Positions 1-8,190 of a stretch of 64,000 bases of DNA are shown here, piece after piece. The notes below the pieces were generated by a model. The model was given only the letters and a program-made list of their open reading frames with translations. It made no database searches and had not been told where the DNA came from. A program made the translations under genes and the position numbers. This DNA comes from Micromonospora sp. NBC_00389 (GTDB lineage: Bacteria > Actinomycetota > Actinomycetes > Mycobacteriales > Micromonosporaceae). Where the stretch lies: NCBI RefSeq assembly GCF_036059255.1, contig NZ_CP107947.1, positions 5,766,001 through 5,830,000 of the forward strand, read 5' to 3'. Position 1 is the stretch's first letter, and each line of letters opens with the position of its first letter.

Positions 1-120
1 GCCGTGCCATAACGGTGCCTCTTCTAAGTCGTCTCGGGCCCGGCTCACGGCCTCGGGGTTGATCACTTCTCTTGCGATCCACCGTACGAGGAGCGCAGGA
101 GACTCTCTATGCGCAGACAT
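1..120 (-). CDS. Unidentified protein, N-terminal 40 codons only (runs off the left edge)
   Basis: An open reading frame starts at ATG 118-120 on the reverse strand and continues without a stop to base 1. The 40 visible residues begin MSAHRESPALLVRW and include a charged helix-like stretch (EAVSRARDDLEE). The amino acid composition looks like a real actinomycete protein rather than a shadow frame. The ribosome binding site is weak (an AGAG directly before the ATG). It would be divergent from the AraC gene starting at 173, sharing a gap of about 50 bases, the usual arrangement for an AraC regulator and its target. I do not recognise the family, and a chance frame is possible. Confidence 0.4.
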   Translation of the reverse strand, partial: MSAHRESPALLVRWIAREVINPEAVSRARDDLEEAPLWHG

Positions 121-172
121 CTCTGATTCATACGCAAACGTCTTCGCGGAATGTCAGCGATAGACTCGACCG

Positions 173-1138
173 GTGGATGTGCTCAGCGATGTGATCGCCA
201 TCATGCGCACCGGACGGCCCCGTTCAGCGCGCGTTCAATGGCACGCGTCCTGGGGACAGCGCTTCCCCTCCGCCCCCGGCTCCGCGGGCATTCAAGTGAT
301 CCTGCAGGGTTCGTGCTGGCTCACCCCGCCCGACGGCGGCGCACCCATCGCGCTGGGCGTCGGCGACGTGGTGTTCTTCCCCCACGGGCACGGATACGGC
401 CTGGCCGACAACCCCGCCACCTCGCTGGCCGAACCCGACTGCGATCCGCTTGAAGAGGCCGAACTCTACGCCTCAGCGTCCATCGGCCAGCCTGTGCACG
501 GCACCCCCACCGTGACGCTCTGCGGCGGATATCGGCTCGACCCGGCCCGGGCTCATCCGCTGCTGGACGACCTACCCGGCATGGTCCACCTGCCCGCCCG
601 GCTCGGGCACCGCGCCGAAGTCCGCGCCGCCGTCGACCTGCTCGGCAGCGAACTCAATCACCCCCGTCTCGGCGCCGACACCATTGTGCAGGCCCTGCTC
701 GACATGCTGCTCCTCTACATCCTGCGAGCCTGGTTCGACGAGCAACCCGAGCGGGGCACCGTCACCGGCTGGTCCGCGGCACTGGCCGACCCGGCGATCA
801 GCGCCGCGCTGCACGCCATCCACCGCGACCCCGCACACCACTGGACGGTCGAGACACTGGCCGCACAGGCAAGACTGTCCCGCGCGGCCTTCTCCAAGCG
901 ATTCACCGCCATGATCGGCCAACCACCCCTCACCTATCTGACCTGGTGGCGCATGACCACCGCGGCACGGCTGCTCCACGGATCCGACGCCCCACTTAGC
1001 GAGGTGGCCACCCAGACCGGCTACACCTCGGAATTCGCCTTCGCAAACGCCTTCAAGCGGGAGTACGGCACCGCTCCCGGCAGATACCGCCGACGCAGCC
1101 AAGCGGGAACCCCGAACAAAGAACAGAACTCGGCGTAA
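173..1138 (+). CDS. AraC-family transcriptional regulator with N-terminal cupin
   Basis: A 321-residue regulator. Residues about 8-190 form an AraC-binding-like cupin domain (cupin_6 type), including the hallmark stretch around GVGDVVFFPHGHGYGLAD. Residues about 205-305 form the two helix-turn-helix motifs of the AraC family (TVETLAAQARLSRAAFSKRF, then LSEVATQTGYTSEFAFANAF), followed by the usual YR-rich end. The start is GTG at 173, which matches the normal start just before the cupin; no strong Shine-Dalgarno is visible. Members with this layout usually regulate a divergent oxidoreductase-type gene, here possibly the truncated gene at the left edge. The ligand cannot be told from sequence. 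Confidence 0.9.
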   Translation: MDVLSDVIAIMRTGRPRSARVQWHASWGQRFPSAPGSAGIQVILQGSCWLTPPDGGAPIALGVGDVVFFPHGHGYGLADNPATSLAEPDCDPLEEAELYASASIGQPVHGTPTVTLCGGYRLDPARAHPLLDDLPGMVHLPARLGHRAEVRAAVDLLGSELNHPRLGADTIVQALLDMLLLYILRAWFDEQPERGTVTGWSAALADPAISAALHAIHRDPAHHWTVETLAAQARLSRAAFSKRFTAMIGQPPLTYLTWWRMTTAARLLHGSDAPLSEVATQTGYTSEFAFANAFKREYGTAPGRYRRRSQAGTPNKEQNSA

Positions 1139-1292
1139 CCACACCTCAGCCAGTCGCCCTGCTCCAGAACACGCCACCGCCAGCCCGGCAGACGGTCTAC
1201 CTGCGAGAACGCCACCGTTCCTACAGAGGGCCAGCCGTTGCGGTTACCCGGTCGTAGTCCAGACGCTTGTCCAGGTCCAGCTCGAACCGGGC

Positions 1293-1449
1293 CATGCAGG
1301 TGCAGGGTCAGCATGGAGATCTCCTGCGCCTCCCGGTCGGAGCCGGGCAGTTCTGCCTCCCGCCCATAGTGGATCGCCACGTTCGCGGAGTTCCACTGCT
1401 CGATCACCTGCAGTGGCGGAAGTCGAGACATCCAGAGGCCACTCAACAC
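1293..1449 (-). pseudogene. Tn3-family transposase fragment, reverse strand
   Basis: Read on the reverse strand, about 50 residues match the extreme C-terminal region of Tn3 transposases: the core reads PPLQVIEQWNSANVAIHYG and then SDREAQEISMLTLHL, corresponding to the family's conserved WNSAN and QEISxLxLHLLQ motifs. After LHL the similarity stops and the frame runs into the antisense of the AraC gene. No upstream catalytic domain is present. This is therefore a scrap left after deletion, oriented opposite to the larger transposase copy that follows. The exact ends are approximate. Confidence 0.7.
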
Positions 1450-1494
1450 CGAGTGGATCGGGGCACCGCGGCCCCCTGATCACCATCCTGAATC

Positions 1495-1538
1495 CTTACG
1501 CACAAGAACTGTCATTATGATGTGCGGCCGTTATGCCC
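1495..1538. repeat. Candidate Tn3-type terminal inverted repeat
   Basis: Read on the reverse strand this 44-base stretch begins GGGCATAACGGCC and ends TTGTGCGTAAG. Known Tn3-family ends typically start with a G-run and finish with TAAG, at about 38-48 bp. It is more AT-rich than its surroundings and lies between the two oppositely oriented transposase pieces. I could not find a second copy in the window, so the assignment is inference. Confidence 0.35.
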
Positions 1539-1551
1539 TATTTGAGGGGAG

Positions 1552-1589
1552 GGATTGCCGGATTATCGTTACCGGTTATCCGGTAATCC
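1552..1589. repeat. Imperfect 12-bp inverted repeat, possible resolvase or regulatory site
   Basis: The left arm GGATTGCCGGAT (1552-1563) and the right arm ATCCGGTAATCC (1578-1589) pair at 11 of 12 positions around a 14-base spacer that carries a further CCGG. It lies directly before the start of homology of the truncated Tn3 transposase. It could be part of a res-like recombination site or a repressor site of the element; sequence alone does not decide. Confidence 0.4.
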
Positions 1590-3896
1590 GTCCGCGAGGT
1601 CTCCGAACCATGGCAGCGGATGCTCAACCTTCCACAGTGCGGAGCCGCAGCGGACAGCGACGTTGCTGATGACCGCCCGGCACCTGGAGGCCGCGGCGGT
1701 CGACGACGCCCTCGACCTGTTCGATTCGCTGATGGCCACCCGCCTGATCAGCCCGGCGCGGCGGGCCACGGACAAGGCCCGGCTGGCGGCGATGCCGAAG
1801 CTGGAAAAGGCGTCCACGACGCTGGTCGCGGTTACCAAGGTGATGCTGGAGCTGTTCGCCGGCGCCGAAGGCGCCCTCGACATCGCCTCGGCACGGGCGG
1901 CGATCGAGGAGGTCGCTTCCCGGGAAGAGGTCGCCGCGGCGGTGGCGACGGTGACCGAGCTGGTGCCCGACGAGGACTCGTGGGAGGCCGACAACCGGGC
2001 GGCGATCGCGGCCCGCTACGGCGTGGTGCGCCCGTTCGTACGGCTGCTGGCCACCGTGCTGCCGTTGCAGGCCGCCCCGGCCGGCCGCGAGCTCCTGGCC
2101 GAGATTCACCGGCTGCCGGAACTGCTGCGCCGCCGGATCTCGCAGAAGCCGTTGGGCGAGGCCGACCTGAACATGAACCTCGTGACCGGCACGTGGCGGC
2201 GCGCGGTGCTGGCCAACCCGGCCCTGGACGGTGCGGCCGACCGCGACGCCTACGTGATGTGTCTGCTCACCCAGCTCACCGCGGCGCTGCGCCGCAGGGA
2301 CATCTTCGCCTACCCGTCACTGCGCTGGGGCGACCCGCGCGCTCAGCTGCTCGACGGCGCCGAATGGAGCGGCGTACGCGATGACGTCCTGGCCGGTCTC
2401 GGGCTGACCGGGCCCGTCGAGGAGCACCTGGCCGAGATGGTGACCGCGCTTGACGGCGGCTGGCGCCAGCTCGCCCAGCGCATCGAGGAGGCCGGCCCGG
2501 ACGCCAGCGTCCGCGTCGTGCCGGGTGACGGGGGCCGGATGCGGCTGTCGGTGTCGCGGCTGGAGAAGCTGGGCGACCCGCCGTCGCTGGTGGACCTGCG
2601 TAAGCGGGTTGCGGCGATGCGGCCGCTGACCGACATCCCCGAGGTTCTGATGTACGTGCACTCCTGGACCGGGATGCTGGATGCCTACCAGCACGTTGGC
2701 GGGCTGAACACCAGCATGGACGACCTGCCGCTGACCGTGGCCGGGCTGCTGGTCGCCGACGCCTGCAACGTCGGCCTCGCCCCGATCATCAACCCGGCCG
2801 AACCGGCGCTGACCCGCGACCGCCTCTCCCACGTCGACCAGAACTACATCCGCCCGGACACCCACGGCGCCGCCAACGCCCGCCTGGTCGCCTACCAGGA
2901 GAAGATCGGCATCACCGACCTGTGGGGCGGCGGCCTGGTCGCCGGCGTCGACGGGTTGTGGTTCGTCGTGCCGGTCCAGACGATCCAGGCCGCGCCGAGC
3001 CCACGGTTCTTCGGCTACAAGCGTGGCATCACCTGGCTCAACGCGGTCAACGACCGGTTCGCCGGGCTCGGCGCGACCATCGTGACCGGCACCGTGCGCG
3101 ACAGCCTGCACATCCTGGACGCGCTGCTCAACCTCGACGCCGGACCCCGCCCGGAGATGATCACCACAGATACGGCCTCGTACTCCGACATCGTGTTCGG
3201 CCTGTTCCGGCTGCTCGGGTACCGGTTCTCACCGCGCATCGCCGACATCGGCGGCACCGGGTTCTGGCGTGCCGACCTGCCCGGCGCCGAGCCGGGCGAC
3301 TACGGGCCACTGAATGCGATCGCCCGCAACAAGGTCAACCTCAGCCGGATCGTCACGCACTGGCCGGACATGCTGCGCATCGCCGGATCGCTGGTCACCA
3401 GCCGGGTCCGGGCGTATGACCTGCTGCGGATGCTCACCCGCGACGGCACCCCGACCCCACTGGGGCAGGCCCTGGCCGAGTACGGGCGCATCCCCAAAAC
3501 CCTGCACCTGCTGGCGATGATCGATCCAGTGGACGAGACCTACCGGCGTACCGTCATCCGCCAGCAGAACATCGTCGAGTCCCGCCACGCCCTCGCACGC
3601 AAGATCCTGCACGGCAACCGGGGCGAGATCTCCCAGGCGTACCGGGCCGGGCAAGAAGACCAGCTCGGCGCGCTCGGCCTCGTGCTCAACGCGATCGTGC
3701 TGTGGAACACCCGCTACATCGACCTGACGGTCAACCTGCTGCGCGCCCAGGGCTACCCAGTGCGCGACGAAGACGCCGCCCGCCTTTCCCCGCTCGGGTA
3801 CGCGCACATCAACATGCTGGGCCGCTACAGCTTCCCCAAGCCGGGCGACGGGCCACAGCTGCGCCCGCTGCGCGACCCCGACCAGCCGGAGAACTT
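1555..3896 (+). pseudogene. tnpA: Tn3-family transposase, 5'-truncated and lacking its own stop
   Basis: From about base 1660 the translation matches Tn3-family TnpA, beginning inside the family's N-terminal half (LLMTARHLEAAAVDDALDLF) and running through the whole catalytic domain. The strand-transfer residues appear intact: Asp in MITTDTASYSDIVFG, and Glu in the QQNIVESRHALARK region that matches the family's QEGRH motif. The C-terminal block LGALGLVLNAIVLWNTRY and the ending LRPLRDPD are also present. About 200 N-terminal residues of a usual ~990-residue TnpA are missing, and there is no convincing start codon. The frame does not stop after LRPLRDPD but stays open to 4803, implying a junction or indel near 3890. 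Probably inactive. Confidence 0.8.
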
Positions 3897-4193
3897 ATGC
3901 GCGCCAAGGACATCGAGCCCGGCCGCGAGTACGGGCGCAACGCCTCTGCGAAAGCAGACAGCCGCTGTTGCAGGTGGCCGTGGAAGGCCTTCCCGTCCGC
4001 GCAGACGGCAGCAGCGGTCGGGCAGAGCTGGCCCTGGGTGCGCCGCTGCCCGTACGAGGGTGAAATCGAGATCCGGTGGGTGCTGCTCGAGTCCAGCCGA
4101 GTACGCCGTGCCGAGTCCGGAACGCGAGGACTACCTGCGGACGCAGATCGCGCACCGATTAGGTTTCCGCGCCGCGCCCGTCTGTACGTATAA
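3897..4193 (+). pseudogene. Degraded small ORF of mobile-element type (uncertain)
   Basis: An ATG at 3897 opens with MRAKDIEPGREYG, a beginning seen in many short actinomycete phage and mobile-element proteins. The remaining 85 or so residues look scrambled: an adjacent frame reads PLLQVAVEGLPVRADGSSG, which continues the plausible protein better, so one or more frameshifts are likely. It sits in the junction between the transposase and the reductase gene. I do not recognise a function and consider it a remnant. Confidence 0.3.
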
Positions 4194-4215
4194 GAACGAC
4201 TCACGAGAGGCTGGC

Positions 4216-4803
4216 ATGATGCGGAAACTGACCTTTGGCATGAATGTGACCCTGGACGGCTACATCGCCGCGCCCGGCGACGACCTCGGCTGGAGTGGGG
4301 GTGAGGGACCGGACTCGTCGTCGAGCGACGAGCTGTTCCAGTGGTGGTCCGACCGGGTGGGGGCGACTGGCCTGGCGCTGTATGGGCGCAAGCTGTGGGA
4401 GGCGATGAGTTCCCACTGGCCGACCGCCGACCAGCAGCCCGGCGCCACACAGGCGGAGATCGAGTTCGCCCGCCGCTGGCGGGACATGCCGAAGGTGGTG
4501 TTCTCCTCGACGCCCAGGACGGTCGACTGGAACACGCGCCTGGTCACCGGCGACGCGGTCGCCGAGATCACCCGGCTCAAGGCCGAGGACGGCGGCCCGA
4601 TGGACATCGTCGGCGCGACGCTTGCCGGGGCGGCCATGCGGGCCGGGCTGATCGACGAATACGCCCTGGTCACCCACCCGGTCCTGGTGGGCGGCGGCAC
4701 GCCGTTCTTCACCGCGCTGGACAGCTGGGTGAACCTGAACCTCGTGGAGACGCGGACTTTTTCCGGCGGCGTAGTGCTGACCCGATACGAGACGAGGCGA
4801 TGA
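4216..4803 (+). CDS. Dihydrofolate reductase-like protein (RibD C-terminal domain family)
   Basis: A 195-residue single-domain protein of the RibD_C family, which share the NADPH-binding fold of dihydrofolate reductase and pyrimidine reductase. Family marks are the opening KLTFGMNVTLDGYIA, the LYGRKLWEAM segment, KVVFSSTPRTVDWNTRL, and the late block LIDEYALVTHPVLVGGG. The start at ATG 4216 is supported by GAGAGG ten bases upstream; ATG 4219 follows immediately. The transposase frame runs into this gene with no stop, so a 1082-residue fusion is formally open, but the site before 4216 argues for separate translation. Stand-alone members are common in actinomycetes and their substrates are mostly unknown. 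Confidence 0.85.
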   Translation: MMRKLTFGMNVTLDGYIAAPGDDLGWSGGEGPDSSSSDELFQWWSDRVGATGLALYGRKLWEAMSSHWPTADQQPGATQAEIEFARRWRDMPKVVFSSTPRTVDWNTRLVTGDAVAEITRLKAEDGGPMDIVGATLAGAAMRAGLIDEYALVTHPVLVGGGTPFFTALDSWVNLNLVETRTFSGGVVLTRYETRR

Positions 4804-5127
4804 GCACGGGCCAGCTGCTCGGCTCGTGAGGCCGGGTCGAAATCCTTCCTGACGTGCTGACCGTGACCCTCGGCTATGAGGGAACCTTCCCCGGGCCCTT
4901 CCTTGCGTTCCAGTCAGATGTTGACCGACTTGCTGGAGATGAGGACGACGGCGTCGTTGATTGTGACGATGTTCTTCGGGCATAACGCCGCCCCGCCGGC
5001 AACGCCGGCGGGGCGGTGGTGTTCGCGTTGTCGCGTTGGTGTTCAGCTGGTCGGGGTGCTCATTCCGCAGTGACTTCGGTGATGCCGGCCCGTGCGCTGG
5101 ACTCGTCGACGATGGGGACTTGTGTGA
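4804..5127. other. Convergent intergenic region
   Basis: 324 bases between the reductase gene (ends 4803, forward) and the sigma factor gene (ends 5128, reverse). It holds the strong stem-loop listed separately. A short reverse-strand frame ending KSVNI* near 4918 runs back into the stem-loop and is not supported as a gene. I see no RNA gene. Confidence 0.5.
4988..5016. terminator. Stem-loop terminator between convergent genes
   Basis: A perfect 13-bp stem (CCGCCCCGCCGGC pairs with its complement at 5004-5016) closes a 3-base loop AAC. It lies between the 3' ends of two convergent genes and could serve both. As usual in actinomycetes there is no clear U-tract. Confidence 0.75.
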
Positions 5128-6141
5128 TCACAGTGTCGGGGGCAGGTCCAGCCATGGTTTGTCGGTGGCGTCGAATCCGGTGAGCTCGGCGATCTTCCCG
5201 TCGACGATGTGCAGGACCGCGATGTTGAATAACCGGTACTTTGGGTCGTTGGGGGTGCGGAGGTACAGCACGGCGGCGGGCATGCGGTTGATCGTCGTGG
5301 TGATACAGCGCCAGTCGTCGTAGCCGGGCTGGAAGAGCCCATTGGAGACCCAGCCGTCCACCGCGTCCTTGGCCGTGATGACCGAGGTGCCCGCCTCGGG
5401 CAGCATCACGAAGCGCAGGTCGTCGCGCAGCAGGGCCATCAGCCCGTCGAGGTCGTTGCGCTCATGGGCGTCGATATACAACTTCACCACGGCGCGCTCG
5501 TCATTCGACAGCTCGTGGGTGGCAGGGCTCCGCCAGTCGAGGCGGCGGTCGGGCAGCTGCGCGCGCATCGTCACGCGAGCCCGCTGCAGTGCGCTGGTGA
5601 CCGATGCGACGGTCAGCTCGAGGGCGTCGGCGGCCTTCGCCGCCGGCCAGCCGAGGACGTCGCGCAGGATGAACACCGCCCGCTGCCGCGGCGGCAGGTG
5701 CTGGACGGCGACGATGAAAGCCAGCTCGATCGTTTCCCGCGCCACCACCGATTCCTGCGGGTCCTCGGGGAGCATCCGGTCCGGGTACGGCTGCAGGTAG
5801 AGCACCTCGGAGCCGACGTCCGCCAGCTCGGACGGTACGGGTGTGCGGTCGTTGCGCTTCTCCAGGAAGTCGAGGCAGGCGTTCGTCGCGATCCGGTACA
5901 GCCAGGTCCGCAGGGCCGCGTGGCCCTTGAACGACGCCCGCTTGTTCCACGCTCGCAGGAACGTCTCCTGCGTCATGTCCTGGGCGTCCTCGTAGTTCGC
6001 GAGCATCCGGTAGCAGTGCACCTGCAGCTCACGCCGGTGGCGCTCCGTAATGAGTGCAAACCGCGCCGTGTCGTCTGAGCGGGCCGCCGCGATGAACGCG
6101 GCCTCGTCGGCGCCCAGCAGTCTGGCGTCGGTCATGGTCAT
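5128..6141 (-). CDS. ECF RNA polymerase sigma factor with C-terminal SnoaL-like domain
   Basis: A 337-residue extracytoplasmic-function sigma factor of the SigG/SigJ-like type. Region 2 is at about residues 25-95 (RMLANYEDAQDMTQETFLRAWNK). Region 4 is at about 140-205 (LPPRQRAVFILRDVLGWPAAKAA). Both are followed by an SnoaL_2 (NTF2-like) domain to the end. In such ECF groups the C-terminal domain takes the place of a separate anti-sigma partner, and no anti-sigma gene is adjacent here. The start at ATG 6141 is chosen because GGAAGG lies seven bases upstream; an in-frame ATG at 6153 precedes this site. The signal sensed is unknown. Confidence 0.9.
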   Translation of the reverse strand: MTMTDARLLGADEAAFIAAARSDDTARFALITERHRRELQVHCYRMLANYEDAQDMTQETFLRAWNKRASFKGHAALRTWLYRIATNACLDFLEKRNDRTPVPSELADVGSEVLYLQPYPDRMLPEDPQESVVARETIELAFIVAVQHLPPRQRAVFILRDVLGWPAAKAADALELTVASVTSALQRARVTMRAQLPDRRLDWRSPATHELSNDERAVVKLYIDAHERNDLDGLMALLRDDLRFVMLPEAGTSVITAKDAVDGWVSNGLFQPGYDDWRCITTTINRMPAAVLYLRTPNDPKYRLFNIAVLHIVDGKIAELTGFDATDKPWLDLPPTL

Positions 6142-6323
6142 CAATCCTTCCACCGGTGCGAGAGGCTAACAGAACTGACGACGTGACGGAGGATTTCTGA
6201 TCGGCGAAGCCGCTGACACCGGGCCGTTCGCCAGGCGGGCTGCGGCAGCTTGCCTCGCACGTGCCGGCATTGAGCCCGCGCACGTACAAGAAGGTGCGGC
6301 CGGTCGGGAGCACCTGGACGCAC

Positions 6324-6359
6324 TACTCGGTGGTACCGTATAGTGGTACTCGGTAGTAC
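6324..6359 (+). promoter_or_regulatory. Repeated operator and -10 element in front of the PadR gene
   Basis: Two 13-base copies, TACTCGGTGGTAC (6324-6336) and TACTCGGTAGTAC (6347-6359), differ at one position and are spaced 23 bases apart, about two helical turns. Each is an imperfect palindrome (GTACT...AGTAC). A TATAGT hexamer (6339-6344) lies between them and would make a good -10. This fits autoregulation by the PadR protein encoded 30 bases downstream; that link is inference. Confidence 0.65.
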
Positions 6360-6389
6360 GAGGTACCGGAGGGTCGAAGAGGAGCCGCG

Positions 6390-6716
6390 ATGGACGACCT
6401 GACAGAGATGCTGAAGGGCACGCTCGAGGGCTGCGTGCTCGAGATCATCGGCGGCGAGGAGACCTACGGGTACGCCATCACGCGTCGGCTGAACGAACTC
6501 GGCTTCGCCGACGTCGTCGAGGGGACGGTGTACACCATCTTGCTGCGACTGGAGAGGAACGGACTCGTCCAGGTGACGAAACGACCATCCGAGGTGGGCC
6601 CGCCGCGCAAGTTCTATGCGCTCAACGACGCCGGGCGCAAGGAGCTCGCGACGTTCTGGGCGAAATGGCAGTACGTCTCATCACGCATCGACAGGCTCAA
6701 GGAGGGCGGGAGATGA
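6390..6716 (+). CDS. PadR-family transcriptional regulator
   Basis: A 108-residue winged-helix protein of the short PadR class. It opens MLKGTLEGCVLEIIGGEETYGYAI, with the conserved LKG-LEGCVL-I and YGY blocks, and contains the wing segment GTVYTILLRLERNGLV followed by GPPRKFYALNDAGRKEL. The start ATG 6390 has GAAGAGGAGCC upstream. Its stop overlaps the start of the next gene by 4 nt (ATGA). The operon with two DUF1048 genes is a common arrangement: short PadR repressors often control a DUF1048 partner of unknown role. Autoregulation is suggested by the repeated operator just upstream. Confidence 0.93.
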   Translation: MDDLTEMLKGTLEGCVLEIIGGEETYGYAITRRLNELGFADVVEGTVYTILLRLERNGLVQVTKRPSEVGPPRKFYALNDAGRKELATFWAKWQYVSSRIDRLKEGGR

Positions 6717-7069
6717 GCTTCTGGGAGACCATCACAGGCAGCGATCTCACCAGGGAATGGAAGGTGTTCGAAGCCCGGGCAGAGGCATTGCCGGCCGACT
6801 ACCAGGCGGCATGGGAACAGGTCAAGGGCAACCTCTTCCCCTACACGGGCTTCACAGGTCGCAACCTGATGCCGATCCTCGACGCCGCCCTGGGGCTGCT
6901 CGAAGAAGCATCGGCGGACGGGCAGAGCATCCACGAGGTGCTCGGCGACGACATCCCCGGCTTTTGTACGGCGTTGGCCGGCGGAGAGGGTGCCCGTACC
7001 TATCGCGACCGGTGGCGCGAGCAGTTGGACAGGAACGTCGCAAGGAAATTGGGCCGGCTAGGAGGCTGA
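6713..7069 (+). CDS. DUF1048 family protein (first copy)
   Basis: A 118-residue cytoplasmic, mainly helical protein of the DUF1048 family (MSFWETITGSDLTREWKVFEARAEALPADYQAAW). The pattern of acid-rich helices with a W...Y..FT motif matches other members found beside PadR regulators. It starts inside the padR stop codon (ATGA overlap), so translation is probably coupled. The following gene, one base later, is a second member, so the pair may form a heteromer or be a tandem duplication. No biochemical function is known for the family. Confidence 0.85.
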   Translation: MSFWETITGSDLTREWKVFEARAEALPADYQAAWEQVKGNLFPYTGFTGRNLMPILDAALGLLEEASADGQSIHEVLGDDIPGFCTALAGGEGARTYRDRWREQLDRNVARKLGRLGG

Positions 7070-7070
7070 C

Positions 7071-7388
7071 GTGGGCATCCAGGACATCATCGAGGGCAAG
7101 AAGCAGTGGCGGGCGCACGTGGCTCGGGTCAAGGCGCTCCCGCCGGACTACCAGATCGTCTACAAGGAGATGCAGAGGTACCTGTTCAAGGTCGGCCCGG
7201 TCGACCTTTTTGATGGGCGCCTGCTCGCCGGGATCGTCGACTTCTTCGAGGAAGGTGCCGCGGCCGGCAAGGGGGTTCTGGAACTCATCGGCACCGACGT
7301 CGCCGCCTTCTGCGACGACCTGGTCAAGGACTCGCGCACCCACGCGGACGTCTTTCAGGAGTCCATCAGCGGGACGGACGAGAAGTAA
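7071..7388 (+). CDS. DUF1048 family protein (second copy)
   Basis: A 105-residue protein starting at GTG 7071, preceded by CTAGGAGG, a strong ribosome binding site. It reads MGIQDIIEGKKQWRAHVARVKALPPDYQIVYKEMQRYLF, resembling the preceding gene product in the ALPxDYQ and YLF positions, and so is a diverged paralogue. It is the last gene of the padR operon and is followed by a strong stem-loop. Function unknown; co-occurrence with PadR suggests a role in the stress or drug response that the regulator senses. Confidence 0.85.
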   Translation: MGIQDIIEGKKQWRAHVARVKALPPDYQIVYKEMQRYLFKVGPVDLFDGRLLAGIVDFFEEGAAAGKGVLELIGTDVAAFCDDLVKDSRTHADVFQESISGTDEK

Positions 7389-7425
7389 CACCCGTCGTCA
7401 TCATGGCAGCGGGCGTAAGGCCGCA

Positions 7426-7463
7426 CGACGCGCTGGCGAGCTGAGCAGCTTGCCAGCGCGTCG
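7426..7463. terminator. Long stem-loop terminator
   Basis: A 12-bp perfect stem CGACGCGCTGGC/GCCAGCGCGTCG (7426-7437 with 7452-7463) continues through a G-U pair into AGCT/AGCT around a GAGC loop. It separates the convergent DUF1048 operon and acetyltransferase gene and can act in both directions. Confidence 0.8.
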
Positions 7464-7479
7464 GCAGATCCGCGCTCCC

Positions 7480-8043
7480 CTAGTCGGCCTTCGGCTGGTT
7501 GTCGGCGGTTGCCTCGGCGATCATCGAAAAGCTGGCCAGGTCATAAGCCTCGCGCCCCTCCTGCTCGGGCATCCGCAGTGTGCTCTCCCGCTGGTACCCG
7601 GCCTTTTCGGCCACCCGCAGGGACGCCACGTTGTCGACGCGGGAGTGCAACTGAACCCGCCGCATCCCGCCGTCGGTAAGCGCCCACCGTCCAACCGCCC
7701 GGGCCGCCTCGGTCGCATAGCCGCGACCTCGCTGACTGATGTGTATTCCGTAACCGATCTCGGTGCGACCAGCCTGCCAGTCGGTGTCCCGCAACCCGGT
7801 ACTGCCGACAATCCGGCCGGTGGTCCGCTCCACTATCGCCAGGTGTACGCCCTCGCCGCCCAAACGCCGCTGATGCACCTTGTCCGCCAGCCACTCGTCC
7901 ACGTCAGCGACCGCCTCAGGGAAGCCTGGCGGCAGTGCCGTGCGATCCCCGGCCGCCACGAATGCCGCCACAGATACGGCATCCTGCGGCCCGAACTCAC
8001 GAATCTCCAACCCGCCGGAGATGATCTTCACTGGAGGGAACAT
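7480..8043 (-). CDS. GNAT-family N-acetyltransferase (RimJ/RimL type)
   Basis: A 187-residue acetyl-CoA-dependent acetyltransferase of the Acetyltransf_3 group. It reads LEIREFGPQDAVSVAAFV at the start, has the acetyl-CoA pyrophosphate-binding loop QRGRGYATEAARAVGRWA in the middle, and ends with VDNVASLRVAEKAGYQRES, the conserved N...S..vaeK.Gf block of ribosomal-protein or small-molecule acetyltransferases. I use ATG 8043 (MFPPVKIIS); the frame is open upstream to 8136, with a GTG at 8064 as an alternative. The substrate is not predictable. Confidence 0.88.
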   Translation of the reverse strand: MFPPVKIISGGLEIREFGPQDAVSVAAFVAAGDRTALPPGFPEAVADVDEWLADKVHQRRLGGEGVHLAIVERTTGRIVGSTGLRDTDWQAGRTEIGYGIHISQRGRGYATEAARAVGRWALTDGGMRRVQLHSRVDNVASLRVAEKAGYQRESTLRMPEQEGREAYDLASFSMIAEATADNQPKAD

Positions 8044-8190
8044 GGTGCGCAGGGTAAGCCGCACCCCGTGCGCGGTGCAGGGGGTTTTGCGCTCGTCGCG
8101 AACCAAGCGGATCGTGCCACCGCAACTCATCGGCAAGGCCCGACGTCTCTGGCGGAAGCACCGGAATTGGCCCGCCGCTGGGACCGAAAG

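Noticed and set aside
1240..1320. A reverse-strand fragment reading MARFELDLDKRLDYDRV before a stop
   Set aside because: It looks protein-like but is only about 25 residues, matches no family I recognise and lies in the decayed transposon region.
4140..4200. A second copy of the 44-bp Tn3-like terminal repeat near the end of the element
   Set aside because: TACGTATAAGAAC near 4187 resembles TACGCACAAGAAC of the repeat only over a dozen bases with mismatches, and the G-run end is absent.
4918..4981. A short reverse-strand coding tail ending in KSVNI*
   Set aside because: Upstream it runs straight into the GC-rich terminator hairpin and has no start; too short to support.
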